32,303 nucleotides of DNA, from NCBI GenBank assembly GCA_946616285.1, contig CAMOIT010000010.1, positions 1 to 32,303 of the forward strand, given 5' to 3'. Positions 17,795 through 27,042 of this stretch are shown piece by piece (within the stretch, counting starts at the first letter, position 1; every line of letters starts with the position of its first letter). The DNA comes from an uncultured Bacteroidales bacterium (GTDB lineage: Bacteria; Bacteroidota; Bacteroidia; Bacteroidales; UBA932). A program made the translations under genes and the position numbers. The notes below the pieces were generated by a model that searched no databases, was not told where the DNA came from, and saw nothing but the letters and a program-made list of their open reading frames with translations.

Positions 17795-18667
17795 TTAGCG
17801 ATGCTTTGCGTGGAAGCATACTCCTACGCCGTTGGGGCCGCTGTGGCTGCCGGCGGTGGGGTTGCACTCCACATAGGTGATGTTAAGATCTTCTCCAAGA
17901 CGCTCCTTAAGCATGTCGCCCACCTGACGGGCAATCTCCGGGGCGTCGGTATGCCCGATGAAAATGCCGTGTTCCTTTGCGTCCAGGCCAAGGTCCATCA
18001 CCTTGTTCACCAGGTGCAGCATGGCTTTCATACGGCCTTTTTCGGTGCCGAAAGAGACCATTTTGCCTTCCGGTGACATGTAAATGATGGGACGGAGCCC
18101 GATGATGGTGCCCATGGTGGCGGCCAAGCCGCTTACCCTGCCGCTGCGGCGGAAGAACTTGAGGTCATCGGCAAAGAAATACATGGCCCAGTGGTCCACG
18201 TCGTCCGCGGCCCAGGCAAGGATTTCGTCAAGGGTCTTGCCTGCGAGGAACAGGTCTCCGGCCTTGCAGACGATAGGGTAGCATACTGTGGTAATGCCCT
18301 TACAGTCAATTTCTTCGAAGCGGACGCCGGGGTATTTGGCCTTCAGGTCTGCGACAGCCTGGTCCATGGCATCGAAGGTGGCGGTCATGGCACGGGAGAA
18401 GTGCACGTACAGAATGTCGTTTCCGGCAGCGAAGTCGGGCTCGAAAATTTCTGTGTAGCGCTCCTTGGAGATGGCGCTGGTGGTGGGCAGGACGCCGCTG
18501 CGCAGCATATCGTAGAAGCCGTGGCAGTCGAAGGTATCGAAGTCTTCGTAGGGATAGATGGTTTTTGCATCCACGCTGTAGGGCATGGAAATGAAACCGG
18601 AATAACCGTGCTGCTTGGCTACTTTAGGGGTTACGTCGGTGTCGGAGTCGGTGTAGAGTTTTAGCAT
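17795..18667 (-). CDS. DegV family protein (FakB-like fatty-acid binding)
   Basis: 290 aa; LYTDSDTDVTPKVAKQHG, PTTSAISKERYTEIF, FFADDLKFFRRSGRVSGL, NPTAGSHSGPNGVGV. Confidence 0.85.
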   Translation of the reverse strand: MLKLYTDSDTDVTPKVAKQHGYSGFISMPYSVDAKTIYPYEDFDTFDCHGFYDMLRSGVLPTTSAISKERYTEIFEPDFAAGNDILYVHFSRAMTATFDAMDQAVADLKAKYPGVRFEEIDCKGITTVCYPIVCKAGDLFLAGKTLDEILAWAADDVDHWAMYFFADDLKFFRRSGRVSGLAATMGTIIGLRPIIYMSPEGKMVSFGTEKGRMKAMLHLVNKVMDLGLDAKEHGIFIGHTDAPEIARQVGDMLKERLGEDLNITYVECNPTAGSHSGPNGVGVCFHAKHR

Positions 18668-20256
18668 ATCACAATTACATAATCATATACGGGTTGGTCT
18701 CCCTGCAGAAGAATGGTTTCTGCCATGGGATATTGTTTCTGGAGACTGGCTCGAAGGGCCTCGGAGGCCTCCTGCTTAGCGTTTTTACCTGCGAAGACAA
18801 GCAGGATGTCTGCGCTTCCGGCGTCCAGTTTCCCGGCCAGTTCCATCGCAGCGGAACCGGCATCGGCTGAATGGCACAGGATATCTTTACCGCTGAAACC
18901 TATATAGTCGCCGCATTTGGCTTCGCCGGCATCACGGATGGCCTTGGAGACCAGTCCTGTGGTGACCGAAGCGGCGGCTTCCTCCAGGACCTGTGTCAAT
19001 TGGGTGGGCGGTAGTTCGGCATCAAGGTTGGCCAGGGCGAAATAGCCTTCTCCCAGAGTCTTGGTGGGTATTACTTCCACCGCGGCTTCACTGTAAATGG
19101 CGGCTGCCTGCCGGGCCGACAGGATGATGTTGCTGTTGTTGGGGAAGACCAGAATGCGCTCGGCATCCACTTCCCGGAAAACTTCCAGGAAACTTTCTAC
19201 CGAAGGATTCATGGTCTGTCCGCCTTCTATTACTGCGTCGGCCCCCATTTCCCTGAAGGTCCGGCACAGACCGTCCCCTGAAGCTACCACAACCACGCCA
19301 AGGGCTTTGCGACCTTTTTTAAATCGTTGGTCCATGTGGTTTTCGTGGTGCTGGAGAGTCATGTTCTCCACTTTTACGGTGAGGTATTCTCCCCACTCGC
19401 GGCAACGGGTGAGTATGGCGCCGGGGTCCTTGGTGTGGACGTGAACCTTGATTATGGACCCGTCGCGGAAAAAGACGAGCGAATCGCCCTGAGAGGCAAG
19501 CCATTCCTGAATTACGCTTTCGTCGAAACTGTCAAGGTCCACTTTCGAGCGCTGGAGCCTTAGGAGAAACTCCGTACAATAGCCGAATTCCAGTTCGCTG
19601 TCCTCGGTAAAGGCGCTGAAATCCACCTTGGCAGGAGATACGCTCGCTTCGCTCGGTATGACAGCGCTGAAGTTCCCATGCAGGGCATCCTTCATGCCTT
19701 CCACTATGCACAGTAGGCCTGCGCCGCCGCTGTCCACTACGCCGGCTTTTTTCAGGACGTCCAGCAGTTCAGGGGTATGCTGCAGGGAACGGTCCATTGC
19801 TATGGTTATAAGGTCGAAGAACTCTTCAAGGCTGGACGCTCCGGACGCGGCATCGACACCTTCCCTTAGGACCGTGAGAATTGTCCCTTCGACAGGCTGG
19901 GATACAGCTTTGTATGCCTCTTCCACTCCGCACTTCATTGCGTGCGAGAATTCCCGGACACCGGCCTGGCCGAGGCCCTTGAATCCTTTGGCTATACCGG
20001 CGAAAATCCTTGAAAGGATTACACCGGAATTGCCTCTGGCTCCGAGTAGCATGCCGGACGATACGGAAGCCGCCATTTCGCCAATGCTGCCTCCGCTTCC
20101 GCGTGTACCGGCCTCTATTGTCATGTACATGTTGTCGCCGGTGTCGCCGTCGGGAATCGGGAATACGTTCAGGTCGTTTATTTCCTGACGGCGCGCGCTT
20201 AGCTTGGCGGCACCGCCGCGGATGAGGTTTAGGTAAAGGTCAGCGGTCAGGTTCAT
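18661..20256 (-). CDS. fakA: DAK2/DhaL-domain protein, FakA-like fatty acid kinase
   Basis: 531 aa; N-terminus LNVFPIPDGDTGDNMYMTIEAG, LGARGNSGVILSRIFAG, DSGGAGLLCIVEGM; C-terminal FakA/DegV-like region FPNNSNIILSARQAA. Confidence 0.85.
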   Translation of the reverse strand: MNLTADLYLNLIRGGAAKLSARRQEINDLNVFPIPDGDTGDNMYMTIEAGTRGSGGSIGEMAASVSSGMLLGARGNSGVILSRIFAGIAKGFKGLGQAGVREFSHAMKCGVEEAYKAVSQPVEGTILTVLREGVDAASGASSLEEFFDLITIAMDRSLQHTPELLDVLKKAGVVDSGGAGLLCIVEGMKDALHGNFSAVIPSEASVSPAKVDFSAFTEDSELEFGYCTEFLLRLQRSKVDLDSFDESVIQEWLASQGDSLVFFRDGSIIKVHVHTKDPGAILTRCREWGEYLTVKVENMTLQHHENHMDQRFKKGRKALGVVVVASGDGLCRTFREMGADAVIEGGQTMNPSVESFLEVFREVDAERILVFPNNSNIILSARQAAAIYSEAAVEVIPTKTLGEGYFALANLDAELPPTQLTQVLEEAAASVTTGLVSKAIRDAGEAKCGDYIGFSGKDILCHSADAGSAAMELAGKLDAGSADILLVFAGKNAKQEASEALRASLQKQYPMAETILLQGDQPVYDYVIVIC

Positions 20257-20259
20257 GCG

Positions 20260-22740
20260 TTAATCAGGTATGCGGAAACTGCGGCGGAAGTAAGGGATTT
20301 TGGCCAATTTGCGGAAAATCCACGGCTGCAGTGAATAGGTAATCGAGATGGTCGATGCCATGCCGATGAGTGTAATAATGCCTATGGAGTGGATGCTTGG
20401 ATGTTTGGCGAATATGAGCGAGGAGGTTACGATGGCAAGGATGAGGGCGCTGTAGAATATGGCCACTTTGTGGAACGAAAGCATGGACGTTTCTCCGCGC
20501 CGGCTTTCGGCCAGGAGGCCTTCCATCACAAAGATACTGTAGTCTACGCCGATGCCATAGATGAAGGTGGAAATGACGATGTTGATCAGGTTGAACTCAA
20601 GGCCCAGCAGCGCCATGTATCCCTGCATAACGTACCAGCTCACGAACATTGGCAGGAAGGCGATGAGGGCAATCCAGAAGTTCTTGAAGCTTATCAGCAG
20701 CACCAGCAGCACGAAAAGGCTGGATATCCACAGGGTGGTAGAGAAGTCATCGTGGACTATCTCCACCATATCGCGGCAGTAGAAGAAGGGATCCAGCACC
20801 AGAATGTGCGGTATGGCAGTCAGCTTTTTCCAAACTTCATCGGCTTTTTCAGGTTCATAGGAAATGTCGTTGTAAATCAGGTAGCGGCCGCTCTGCTGTT
20901 GTTCGGCATAGTTAGACAGCAGTCCGGGCGGGATAACGCCGGATTCCACCAGGTTGCCGGGTTCGTATGGCTGCAGGACCATGTTCAGGAAGGAGTTGAA
21001 GAATCCTTTCGGGATGTTGTTCCTGCGGCCTGACTCCTGCAGGTTCATCTTGAGTGCACGAATGCGCTCCGGAGACCAGAATGCTTCCCATGCCTGGATG
21101 CGGCGCTGCTGTTCGGCTTCGGAAAGCAGGAGCATCCTGGTGACAGGTACATATGAGGCGATGACGCCTTCTTCCCGCAGGGAATCCAGGGCATGGCCGA
21201 AGCGGCTGTTGTAATCCAGTGCCTGGTTCAGGTCCATATCCCATGCTGCGAAATACTGATGCGCATAGCCGTCGGCCGTTTTGGCGCTGAAAAGCTGTTC
21301 GCTTTCACGCACCTGCTGGTTACGGTAGTCCAGGTTCCGGAGGTCGCTGTCGAATTTGACGCGCGGGCTGAAGATGATACCAACCACGATGATAGCCAGC
21401 AAGGCGCAGATGAAAGCTTTATTCCTGTCCCAGGGGAGGTTGTTGATGCGCTCGATGAGCGGGAAGCCGTGCGAACGCTTGAAGCGGATTTGTTCCGGGC
21501 GCAGGAAGTGCGGCAGGAAAATCAGGGCGAACAGGGTGTTGCCGATGAGGGAGAATGTGGCGAACAGGCCAAAGTCACGCAGCAGGTCGCTTTCCGTGAA
21601 CAACAGCCCGATAAAGGCACCGATGGTGGTCAGGCAGCCCAGGAATACGGGAGTGGATTCCTCCCGCAGCATTTTTTCGACATCCCCCACGTAGTAGAAA
21701 TGGATGAGCACGTGCAGGCAGTAACTGACTGCGACGCCCAGGACTATGGCGCTGATACCCAGGGCCATCAGGGACATTACACCCTTGATCCAGTACATGC
21801 AGGCCATGGCAAACACGGCTCCGTAGATTACCGGAATTACCTGCTGCCACAGGAAAGAGAGGCTGCGGAAGCTGAAGATCATTATCAGGACAATCAGCAG
21901 TAGCGACAGACCCAGTGAAAATACCAGGTCCCGTTTGATGCAGCCGGCATTTGATACTCCGTTAAGGGTATTGCCGTGGATGAGAATGCGTACACCGGGG
22001 TGGGATGCAAGCACTTCTTCGCGTGTCTGGTCGAACATCCTGACCAGCTTGGTGGATTCTCCGGAATTTGTGGAACTCATGGTGGGGGACAGGAAAGCCA
22101 GCGCCACCGTCTTGTCAGGACAGAACAGATGCCCGTCTTCGATGGTCATGCCACCCAGGCCCTGGTTTCCGCCCAATACCCGTTCCAGCAGAACGGAACG
22201 CAGGTTCAAGGGGTCCATGGCAACCATCTGGGTGTCATCTCCGGTTTCGTCCTCCATCATTAGGCGGTAGTTTTCCTGCATCTGGGCCTCGATGGCTTCG
22301 GGCGTGAGGACTTCCTCGATGGTCGGATACCAGGCGGGATCCACGAAGGAGGGCAGATGTTCAAGTCCGAAGTCCATAGCTCCAAGCATGGCGTCCATTT
22401 CCATCCGGTACAGCATGCCCTTCAAGTAGTGGGAACTGCTGTCCTTTTCCTGCACCCTAAGGCAGAATTCGTCAATGACCAGCCCCAGTTCCCTGGTGGA
22501 AACGGGTTGCAGGGTGTCGGCCGATGTGACCTGGACAAAGATCTTGTCCACCAGGCCTATGTCGCTGAATGCCAGTTCGTTGGATGTGGACGAACGAGGC
22601 AGTAACTTGATGATGTCTTCTTCGTATCTGAGCTTGAGGCCGAACCAGGCGAAAACGGCTGTGGAAGCAATCAGAAGGGCATACATCAATGCCTTATGCT
22701 TCCGGAAGAAGTTGTATAGAGGTACGAATATGCGATGCAT
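20260..22740 (-). CDS. MMPL/RND-family lipid exporter
   Basis: 826 aa with two RND-type TM blocks (GVAVSYCLHVLIHFYYV; YGIGVDYSIFVMEGLL) flanking large soluble loops. Confidence 0.88.
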   Translation of the reverse strand: MHRIFVPLYNFFRKHKALMYALLIASTAVFAWFGLKLRYEEDIIKLLPRSSTSNELAFSDIGLVDKIFVQVTSADTLQPVSTRELGLVIDEFCLRVQEKDSSSHYLKGMLYRMEMDAMLGAMDFGLEHLPSFVDPAWYPTIEEVLTPEAIEAQMQENYRLMMEDETGDDTQMVAMDPLNLRSVLLERVLGGNQGLGGMTIEDGHLFCPDKTVALAFLSPTMSSTNSGESTKLVRMFDQTREEVLASHPGVRILIHGNTLNGVSNAGCIKRDLVFSLGLSLLLIVLIMIFSFRSLSFLWQQVIPVIYGAVFAMACMYWIKGVMSLMALGISAIVLGVAVSYCLHVLIHFYYVGDVEKMLREESTPVFLGCLTTIGAFIGLLFTESDLLRDFGLFATFSLIGNTLFALIFLPHFLRPEQIRFKRSHGFPLIERINNLPWDRNKAFICALLAIIVVGIIFSPRVKFDSDLRNLDYRNQQVRESEQLFSAKTADGYAHQYFAAWDMDLNQALDYNSRFGHALDSLREEGVIASYVPVTRMLLLSEAEQQRRIQAWEAFWSPERIRALKMNLQESGRRNNIPKGFFNSFLNMVLQPYEPGNLVESGVIPPGLLSNYAEQQQSGRYLIYNDISYEPEKADEVWKKLTAIPHILVLDPFFYCRDMVEIVHDDFSTTLWISSLFVLLVLLISFKNFWIALIAFLPMFVSWYVMQGYMALLGLEFNLINIVISTFIYGIGVDYSIFVMEGLLAESRRGETSMLSFHKVAIFYSALILAIVTSSLIFAKHPSIHSIGIITLIGMASTISITYSLQPWIFRKLAKIPYFRRSFRIPD

Positions 22741-23312
22741 CAGAATTTATCCATTGTGTTGAAGATACGGGTGCGGACATCGTCGATTGAGCCCATTCCG
22801 TCAATTTCCTCGTATTTTCCGGCTTTGCGGTAAAAGTCGATGAGGGGTTCGGTCTTGGCGTGGTAGGTTTGGATGCGGTTTTCCACAATCTCGGGACGGG
22901 CGTCGTCCGCGCGGCCTTCAATGGTGGCCCTGTGGGCGATGCGCTCATGGATGAGCTGGTCCGGTATCATGATGGATATGCATGCGGTGACATCTTCACC
23001 GGAGGCATCAAGCATCTTGTCCAGTACCTGTGCCTGTGCTATCGTGCGGGGGAAACCGTCCAGAAGGAAGCCGTCAACGCCTTTTGTGGAGCGGAATTTT
23101 GCCTCGATCATGCCTTCCACCACCTCGTCCGGAACAAGGTTGCCTGCTTCGATGAGGGATTTGGCCTGCTGGCCCAGCGCCGTGCCTGCGGCAATCTCGC
23201 TGCGAAGAAGCTCACCTGTGGAAAGATGGCAGAGATTGTAGCGCTCCACCATCGCGCCGGCCTGAGTGCCTTTTCCGGCACCGGGAGGGCCGAAGAGAAC
23301 GTAGTACTTCAT
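22740..23312 (-). CDS. adk: Adenylate kinase
   Basis: 190 aa; MKYYVLFGPPGAGKGTQAGAMVERYNLCHLSTGELLRSEI, FLLDGFPRTIAQAQVLD. Confidence 0.95.
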   Translation of the reverse strand: MKYYVLFGPPGAGKGTQAGAMVERYNLCHLSTGELLRSEIAAGTALGQQAKSLIEAGNLVPDEVVEGMIEAKFRSTKGVDGFLLDGFPRTIAQAQVLDKMLDASGEDVTACISIMIPDQLIHERIAHRATIEGRADDARPEIVENRIQTYHAKTEPLIDFYRKAGKYEEIDGMGSIDDVRTRIFNTMDKF

Positions 23313-23316
23313 GGTA

Positions 23317-23868
23317 TTATTCGTCTAAAACATAAATATCTTTGGTATTGCGGCCAAGCTGGTCGTAGTCCAGGCCGAAGCCCACGATGAAGCGGTTGGG
23401 GATTTCCAAAGCCACATAGTCCAGCGGAATGTCCTTGTTGTAGACATCTTTCTTGAGTAGCAGGGTGCAAATCCTTGCATCCTTTATTCCTTTGGCGAGC
23501 AGCTGGCTATGAATTTCGACAATGGTGTTCCCCGTGTCCACGATGTCTTCCACCACAATAACCCTTCGGCCTTCAAGTCCATCTGGGAGGGCAAGCTCGG
23601 TCGTTACAACTCCGGTGGAATGGGTCCCGTGATATGAAGCGAGTTTGCATGCCTTGAACTCCAGAGGAAAATTCAGCCGTTTCATCAGTTCCGAGGCGAA
23701 CATCACGGCGCCGTTGAGTGTGCAGATAAGTATTGCGGGATTATCGTCCGTGGAACTTGCGTAATCGCGGTTCAGCTTTTCTGCCACAGCGTCGATGGCG
23801 CGTTCTATTTCCGCGTTTGGAATGTAAAGCCTGAAGCTTTTGTCGTGCAGGGAAATCTTGTGGTCCAT
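23317..23868 (-). CDS. hpt: Hypoxanthine phosphoribosyltransferase
   Basis: 183 aa; PRPP loop VIVVEDIVDTGNTI, FIVGFGLDYDQLGRN. Confidence 0.93.
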   Translation of the reverse strand: MDHKISLHDKSFRLYIPNAEIERAIDAVAEKLNRDYASSTDDNPAILICTLNGAVMFASELMKRLNFPLEFKACKLASYHGTHSTGVVTTELALPDGLEGRRVIVVEDIVDTGNTIVEIHSQLLAKGIKDARICTLLLKKDVYNKDIPLDYVALEIPNRFIVGFGLDYDQLGRNTKDIYVLDE

Positions 23869-23889
23869 CGTTTTAGTCGTATTATTTTA

Positions 23890-23897
23890 CAAAAATA
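23890..23897 (-). promoter_or_regulatory. Putative Bacteroidetes -7 element (TATTTTTG on - strand) for the hpt-led operon
   Basis: caaaaata on + strand, 22 nt upstream of the hpt start; no well-spaced -33 element seen. Confidence 0.4.
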
Positions 23898-23994
23898 ATA
23901 AAAAACGTCAAAAAAATCGTTTGAAACACAACAATATCGAAATAAACTTTCAGTAAAACTGTTCTTTTTGCATTTCATTTGGTACCTTTAAAGC

Positions 23995-25638
23995 ATGAGA
24001 CGATTGGCATGTGCAGTTGTACTCGGGCTTTTTACTTTCATGGCGGCATCGGCCCAGGACCAAAGCGAGATAATTTCGGCCGCCCTTTACCTTTCCGGCG
24101 CCGGGACCGACGAAGATATTTCCCCGGAATGGATTTCACGCCTTGAGGCCCTTTCTGGAAGGAAAATCAGCGTGAACGCCCGCCGCTTGCGTTCTTACGG
24201 TTTGCTCACACCTTACCAGGAGGCCGCCATTCTGGATTACAGGGGCAGGTGCGGCGACATCCTTTCATGGGAGGAGCTGTCGCTTGTGGACGGTTTCTCG
24301 CGAGAGGCGGTGGATGCCCTCAGGCCATTCCTTTCGCTTCATTCCGACCGCGTCCCGGGGACGTCAGATACGCTTCGCTTAAAGGCAAGCGCCCTTCTCA
24401 GGACCACGCTTTCATCTATAGGGGGAAAGGCCCGGCTCACGGGGAGCTGGTGGCGTGCCGGAACTGCGTACAGGGGAAAGGACTGGACCTTTTTTGCCGA
24501 AGCCGAGGCCGGCGCCTTTCGCTTTGTCCTGGGCGATTACAATATTCGTTTCGGCCAGGGACTCACTCATTGGAGCGGTTTTTCCATGGATGCTCTTTCC
24601 AGTGTAGAAGCCTTTATAAAAAGGGCTGGAGGGCTGACTCCCGTATGGTCTTATTCATCCGCCGATGTGCATCGTGGAATAGCAGCCGAATACTCCTCAA
24701 GACACGTCAGAGGCGTAGTATTCCTGGATAAAAAACTTATGGCAGGTGCCCATGCCGACTATTACGGCAAGTGCTTCCAGACTGGTTTTACCGTCATTAC
24801 AGAGGGCTTCAAAGGAATGCCATCATTCTCGCTCGATGGAACGGCGCATCTTGGTGGTGTGCTTTTGGCCGGGGAGGTTGGGCTCAGGTCTTCGTCCTTT
24901 TCGGGGACCGGCTCGGCTATTGTTGCAATTCCCGGAGGCTCGAGGCTGTCTTTCCAGCTGAGGGGCATTCCCAGCGCTTTTTCCGGGAAGAAAAACGGGG
25001 AATATGGCTTTGCTGCGGGATATGATTATTCGTCGGAAAAAAGGCGTCAGCTGCATGGGAAAAGCGGTTTTGGCAGCAGCGTTCCTGTGCACAGTTTTTC
25101 TTTTACAGCCGACGCGGCGCTCCTTCCGATTCCGGGAGGTGATACAAGGCGTTTTCAGCTCAGGGCGTACACGCAGTGGCGTTTTCAGGCCTTATCGCAT
25201 TTTGCGGTACTTCTGCGTTTTACCGAAAGGTATAGGAATTATGAGCGGCCACGTTCGGCCATTCGTGCCGATATAGTCCTTGGCACCGGCCCCTGGTCTG
25301 GAACTTTGCGAAGCGAACTGGTGTACTGCGAAAAACTATCCTTCCTGACATATGCGGAAGGCGGATACAAAGGGAAGGCCCTTGGTGGATATCTGAGGCT
25401 TACGGCTTTTTCAGCAGATAGCTGGGCCGACAGGATTTACACTTATGAACGGGATGCTCCCGGCACTTTCTCCGTTCCGGCATATTATGGAAAAGGGCTT
25501 TCAGCAGCGCTTATGGGAAGCTGGAAGTACAAGTTCCGGTGGCTTATTGTAAAGGCTTATTTAAGAGCCGCTTACACTATAAAAAAAGAGCACAAGCCTG
25601 CGCCGGTGCTCAATTTTCAACTGATGCTGGAAATCTAA
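23995..25638 (+). CDS. Helix-hairpin-helix (ComEA-like) protein with predicted outer-membrane beta-barrel
   Basis: 547 aa; signal peptide MRRLACAVVLGLFTFMAASAQ, HHH-like RLRSYGLLTPYQEAAILDYRGRCGDILSWEELSLVDGFS, then beta-rich repeats of alternating aromatics. Confidence 0.6.
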   Translation: MRRLACAVVLGLFTFMAASAQDQSEIISAALYLSGAGTDEDISPEWISRLEALSGRKISVNARRLRSYGLLTPYQEAAILDYRGRCGDILSWEELSLVDGFSREAVDALRPFLSLHSDRVPGTSDTLRLKASALLRTTLSSIGGKARLTGSWWRAGTAYRGKDWTFFAEAEAGAFRFVLGDYNIRFGQGLTHWSGFSMDALSSVEAFIKRAGGLTPVWSYSSADVHRGIAAEYSSRHVRGVVFLDKKLMAGAHADYYGKCFQTGFTVITEGFKGMPSFSLDGTAHLGGVLLAGEVGLRSSSFSGTGSAIVAIPGGSRLSFQLRGIPSAFSGKKNGEYGFAAGYDYSSEKRRQLHGKSGFGSSVPVHSFSFTADAALLPIPGGDTRRFQLRAYTQWRFQALSHFAVLLRFTERYRNYERPRSAIRADIVLGTGPWSGTLRSELVYCEKLSFLTYAEGGYKGKALGGYLRLTAFSADSWADRIYTYERDAPGTFSVPAYYGKGLSAALMGSWKYKFRWLIVKAYLRAAYTIKKEHKPAPVLNFQLMLEI

Positions 25639-27035
25639 CGTTTTCCTACTTTCAAGCGCTGCCCCACGGAAATCATGTCGCCTTTCAGGTTGTTCCAGGT
25701 CTTTAGCTGTTTGACCGTGGTATGGTATTTTTTTGCTATCTTTCCGAGGTTGTCACCGGGCTGGACTTTGTAGTACACCCATTCTCCTTTGTTCGCCGTT
25801 GAGGTAGGGACTGGCCTTCCGTCAACGGTTTCGCGGCCGTCCTGAACCTTTTCGGCGAAAAGGACGTCGGCCCTGTGGCGGTAAATGGAGTCCTGCATTT
25901 CCAGGAAAGGGGAGGAGTAGCTGAAGGGCAGACGGAGAACAAGGTCTGATCCTTCACCCGGTATTATATCCTTGTAATACTGCGGGTTAAGGTCCCTTAC
26001 ATCGTCCAGGGGAATACCCAGTACCTCGCTTATCTGGTTCATGTGCAGGTTTCTATGGATGTGGAAGGTGTCCACATATACAGGCAACGCCAGAGGATTG
26101 GGGCGCAGGCCGTACTCATTTGCGTAGCGGAACGCATACATTGCTCCCACCATGGCGGGTACGTAGCCTCTGGTTTCTTTGGGCAGGTATTCATAAACGG
26201 ACCAGAAGTCCCTTTTGCCGCCCGCTCTCTTGATTGCCTTGTTCACGTTCCCGGAGCCGCAGTTATAGGCCGATATAGCCAGCGGCCAGTCTCCGAATAT
26301 GCGGTAAGCGTCCTTGAAGTACCGTGCGGCGGCGTCTGCGGAACGTATGGGGTCCATGCGTTCGTCGGTGTAGGAGTCTATTTTAAGGCCGTAATTGATG
26401 CCGGTGCGGTACATGAACTGCCACATGCCCTTTGCTCCAACCCGGGATTCGGCCCTGGGATTGAGGGCGCTTTCGATTATGGCGACGTACTTGAGTTCAA
26501 GCGGCAGGTCGTAGCGCCTGAACGTCTCCTCGAAGATGGGCATGTAATAATCGGAGAGGCCGAGAAGTTCGCCCATTTTGGCCGGCATTTTCTCCGAGTA
26601 CAGGATCATGTAGTTCTTCACTGTCTCGTTGTAGGGGAGGGAGATGAATGCGTTCATGTCCCTGAGGCGCTGCATCAGCACTGAGTCCGGCACATTGGTG
26701 GTAAAATGCACGGAATCCATGTTGTACTGTTCCCTGCCTGGGATTTTGCTGCTGCGGTGAAGGTACCACTGACCAAGGAGGGTATCGGTGCTTGAACTTA
26801 CGTAGTCCTGCATTCCGGACGAGATTTTGTTCTCGTTCTCGCCGGAAAGCTCTTCCTGTATGGCTTCGCGTTCCGCTGCGTCGGCCCTGAAGGCTGCAAC
26901 TTCGGCCTCAAGGTCCTTGATGCGCTGCTGAAGCTCTTCGTTTTCCTTAAGTATCTGCTTTTTGCTGCGCTTGTCCTGCGCCCCGAGGGGAACAAGAATC
27001 GACAGCATAAGTATGGCGATTATTGCTTTTTTCAT
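25635..27035 (-). CDS. MltD-like membrane-bound lytic transglycosylase with C-terminal LysM
   Basis: SLT domain VAIIESALNPRAESRVGAKGMWQFMYRTG; LysM YYKVQPGDNLGKIAKKYHTTVKQLKTWNNL. Confidence 0.92.
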   Translation of the reverse strand: MKKAIIAILMLSILVPLGAQDKRSKKQILKENEELQQRIKDLEAEVAAFRADAAEREAIQEELSGENENKISSGMQDYVSSSTDTLLGQWYLHRSSKIPGREQYNMDSVHFTTNVPDSVLMQRLRDMNAFISLPYNETVKNYMILYSEKMPAKMGELLGLSDYYMPIFEETFRRYDLPLELKYVAIIESALNPRAESRVGAKGMWQFMYRTGINYGLKIDSYTDERMDPIRSADAAARYFKDAYRIFGDWPLAISAYNCGSGNVNKAIKRAGGKRDFWSVYEYLPKETRGYVPAMVGAMYAFRYANEYGLRPNPLALPVYVDTFHIHRNLHMNQISEVLGIPLDDVRDLNPQYYKDIIPGEGSDLVLRLPFSYSSPFLEMQDSIYRHRADVLFAEKVQDGRETVDGRPVPTSTANKGEWVYYKVQPGDNLGKIAKKYHTTVKQLKTWNNLKGDMISVGQRLKVGKR

Positions 27036-27042
27036 GACTGAA

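Noticed and set aside
20389-21903. Long + strand ORFs (214 and 236 aa) rich in His/Gln/Glu
   Set aside because: Antisense shadows of the MMPL gene.
25630-25640. Overlapping convergent stop codons (HHH protein and MltD-like gene share ctaa)
   Set aside because: Compact gene packing, common in bacteria; not informative alone.
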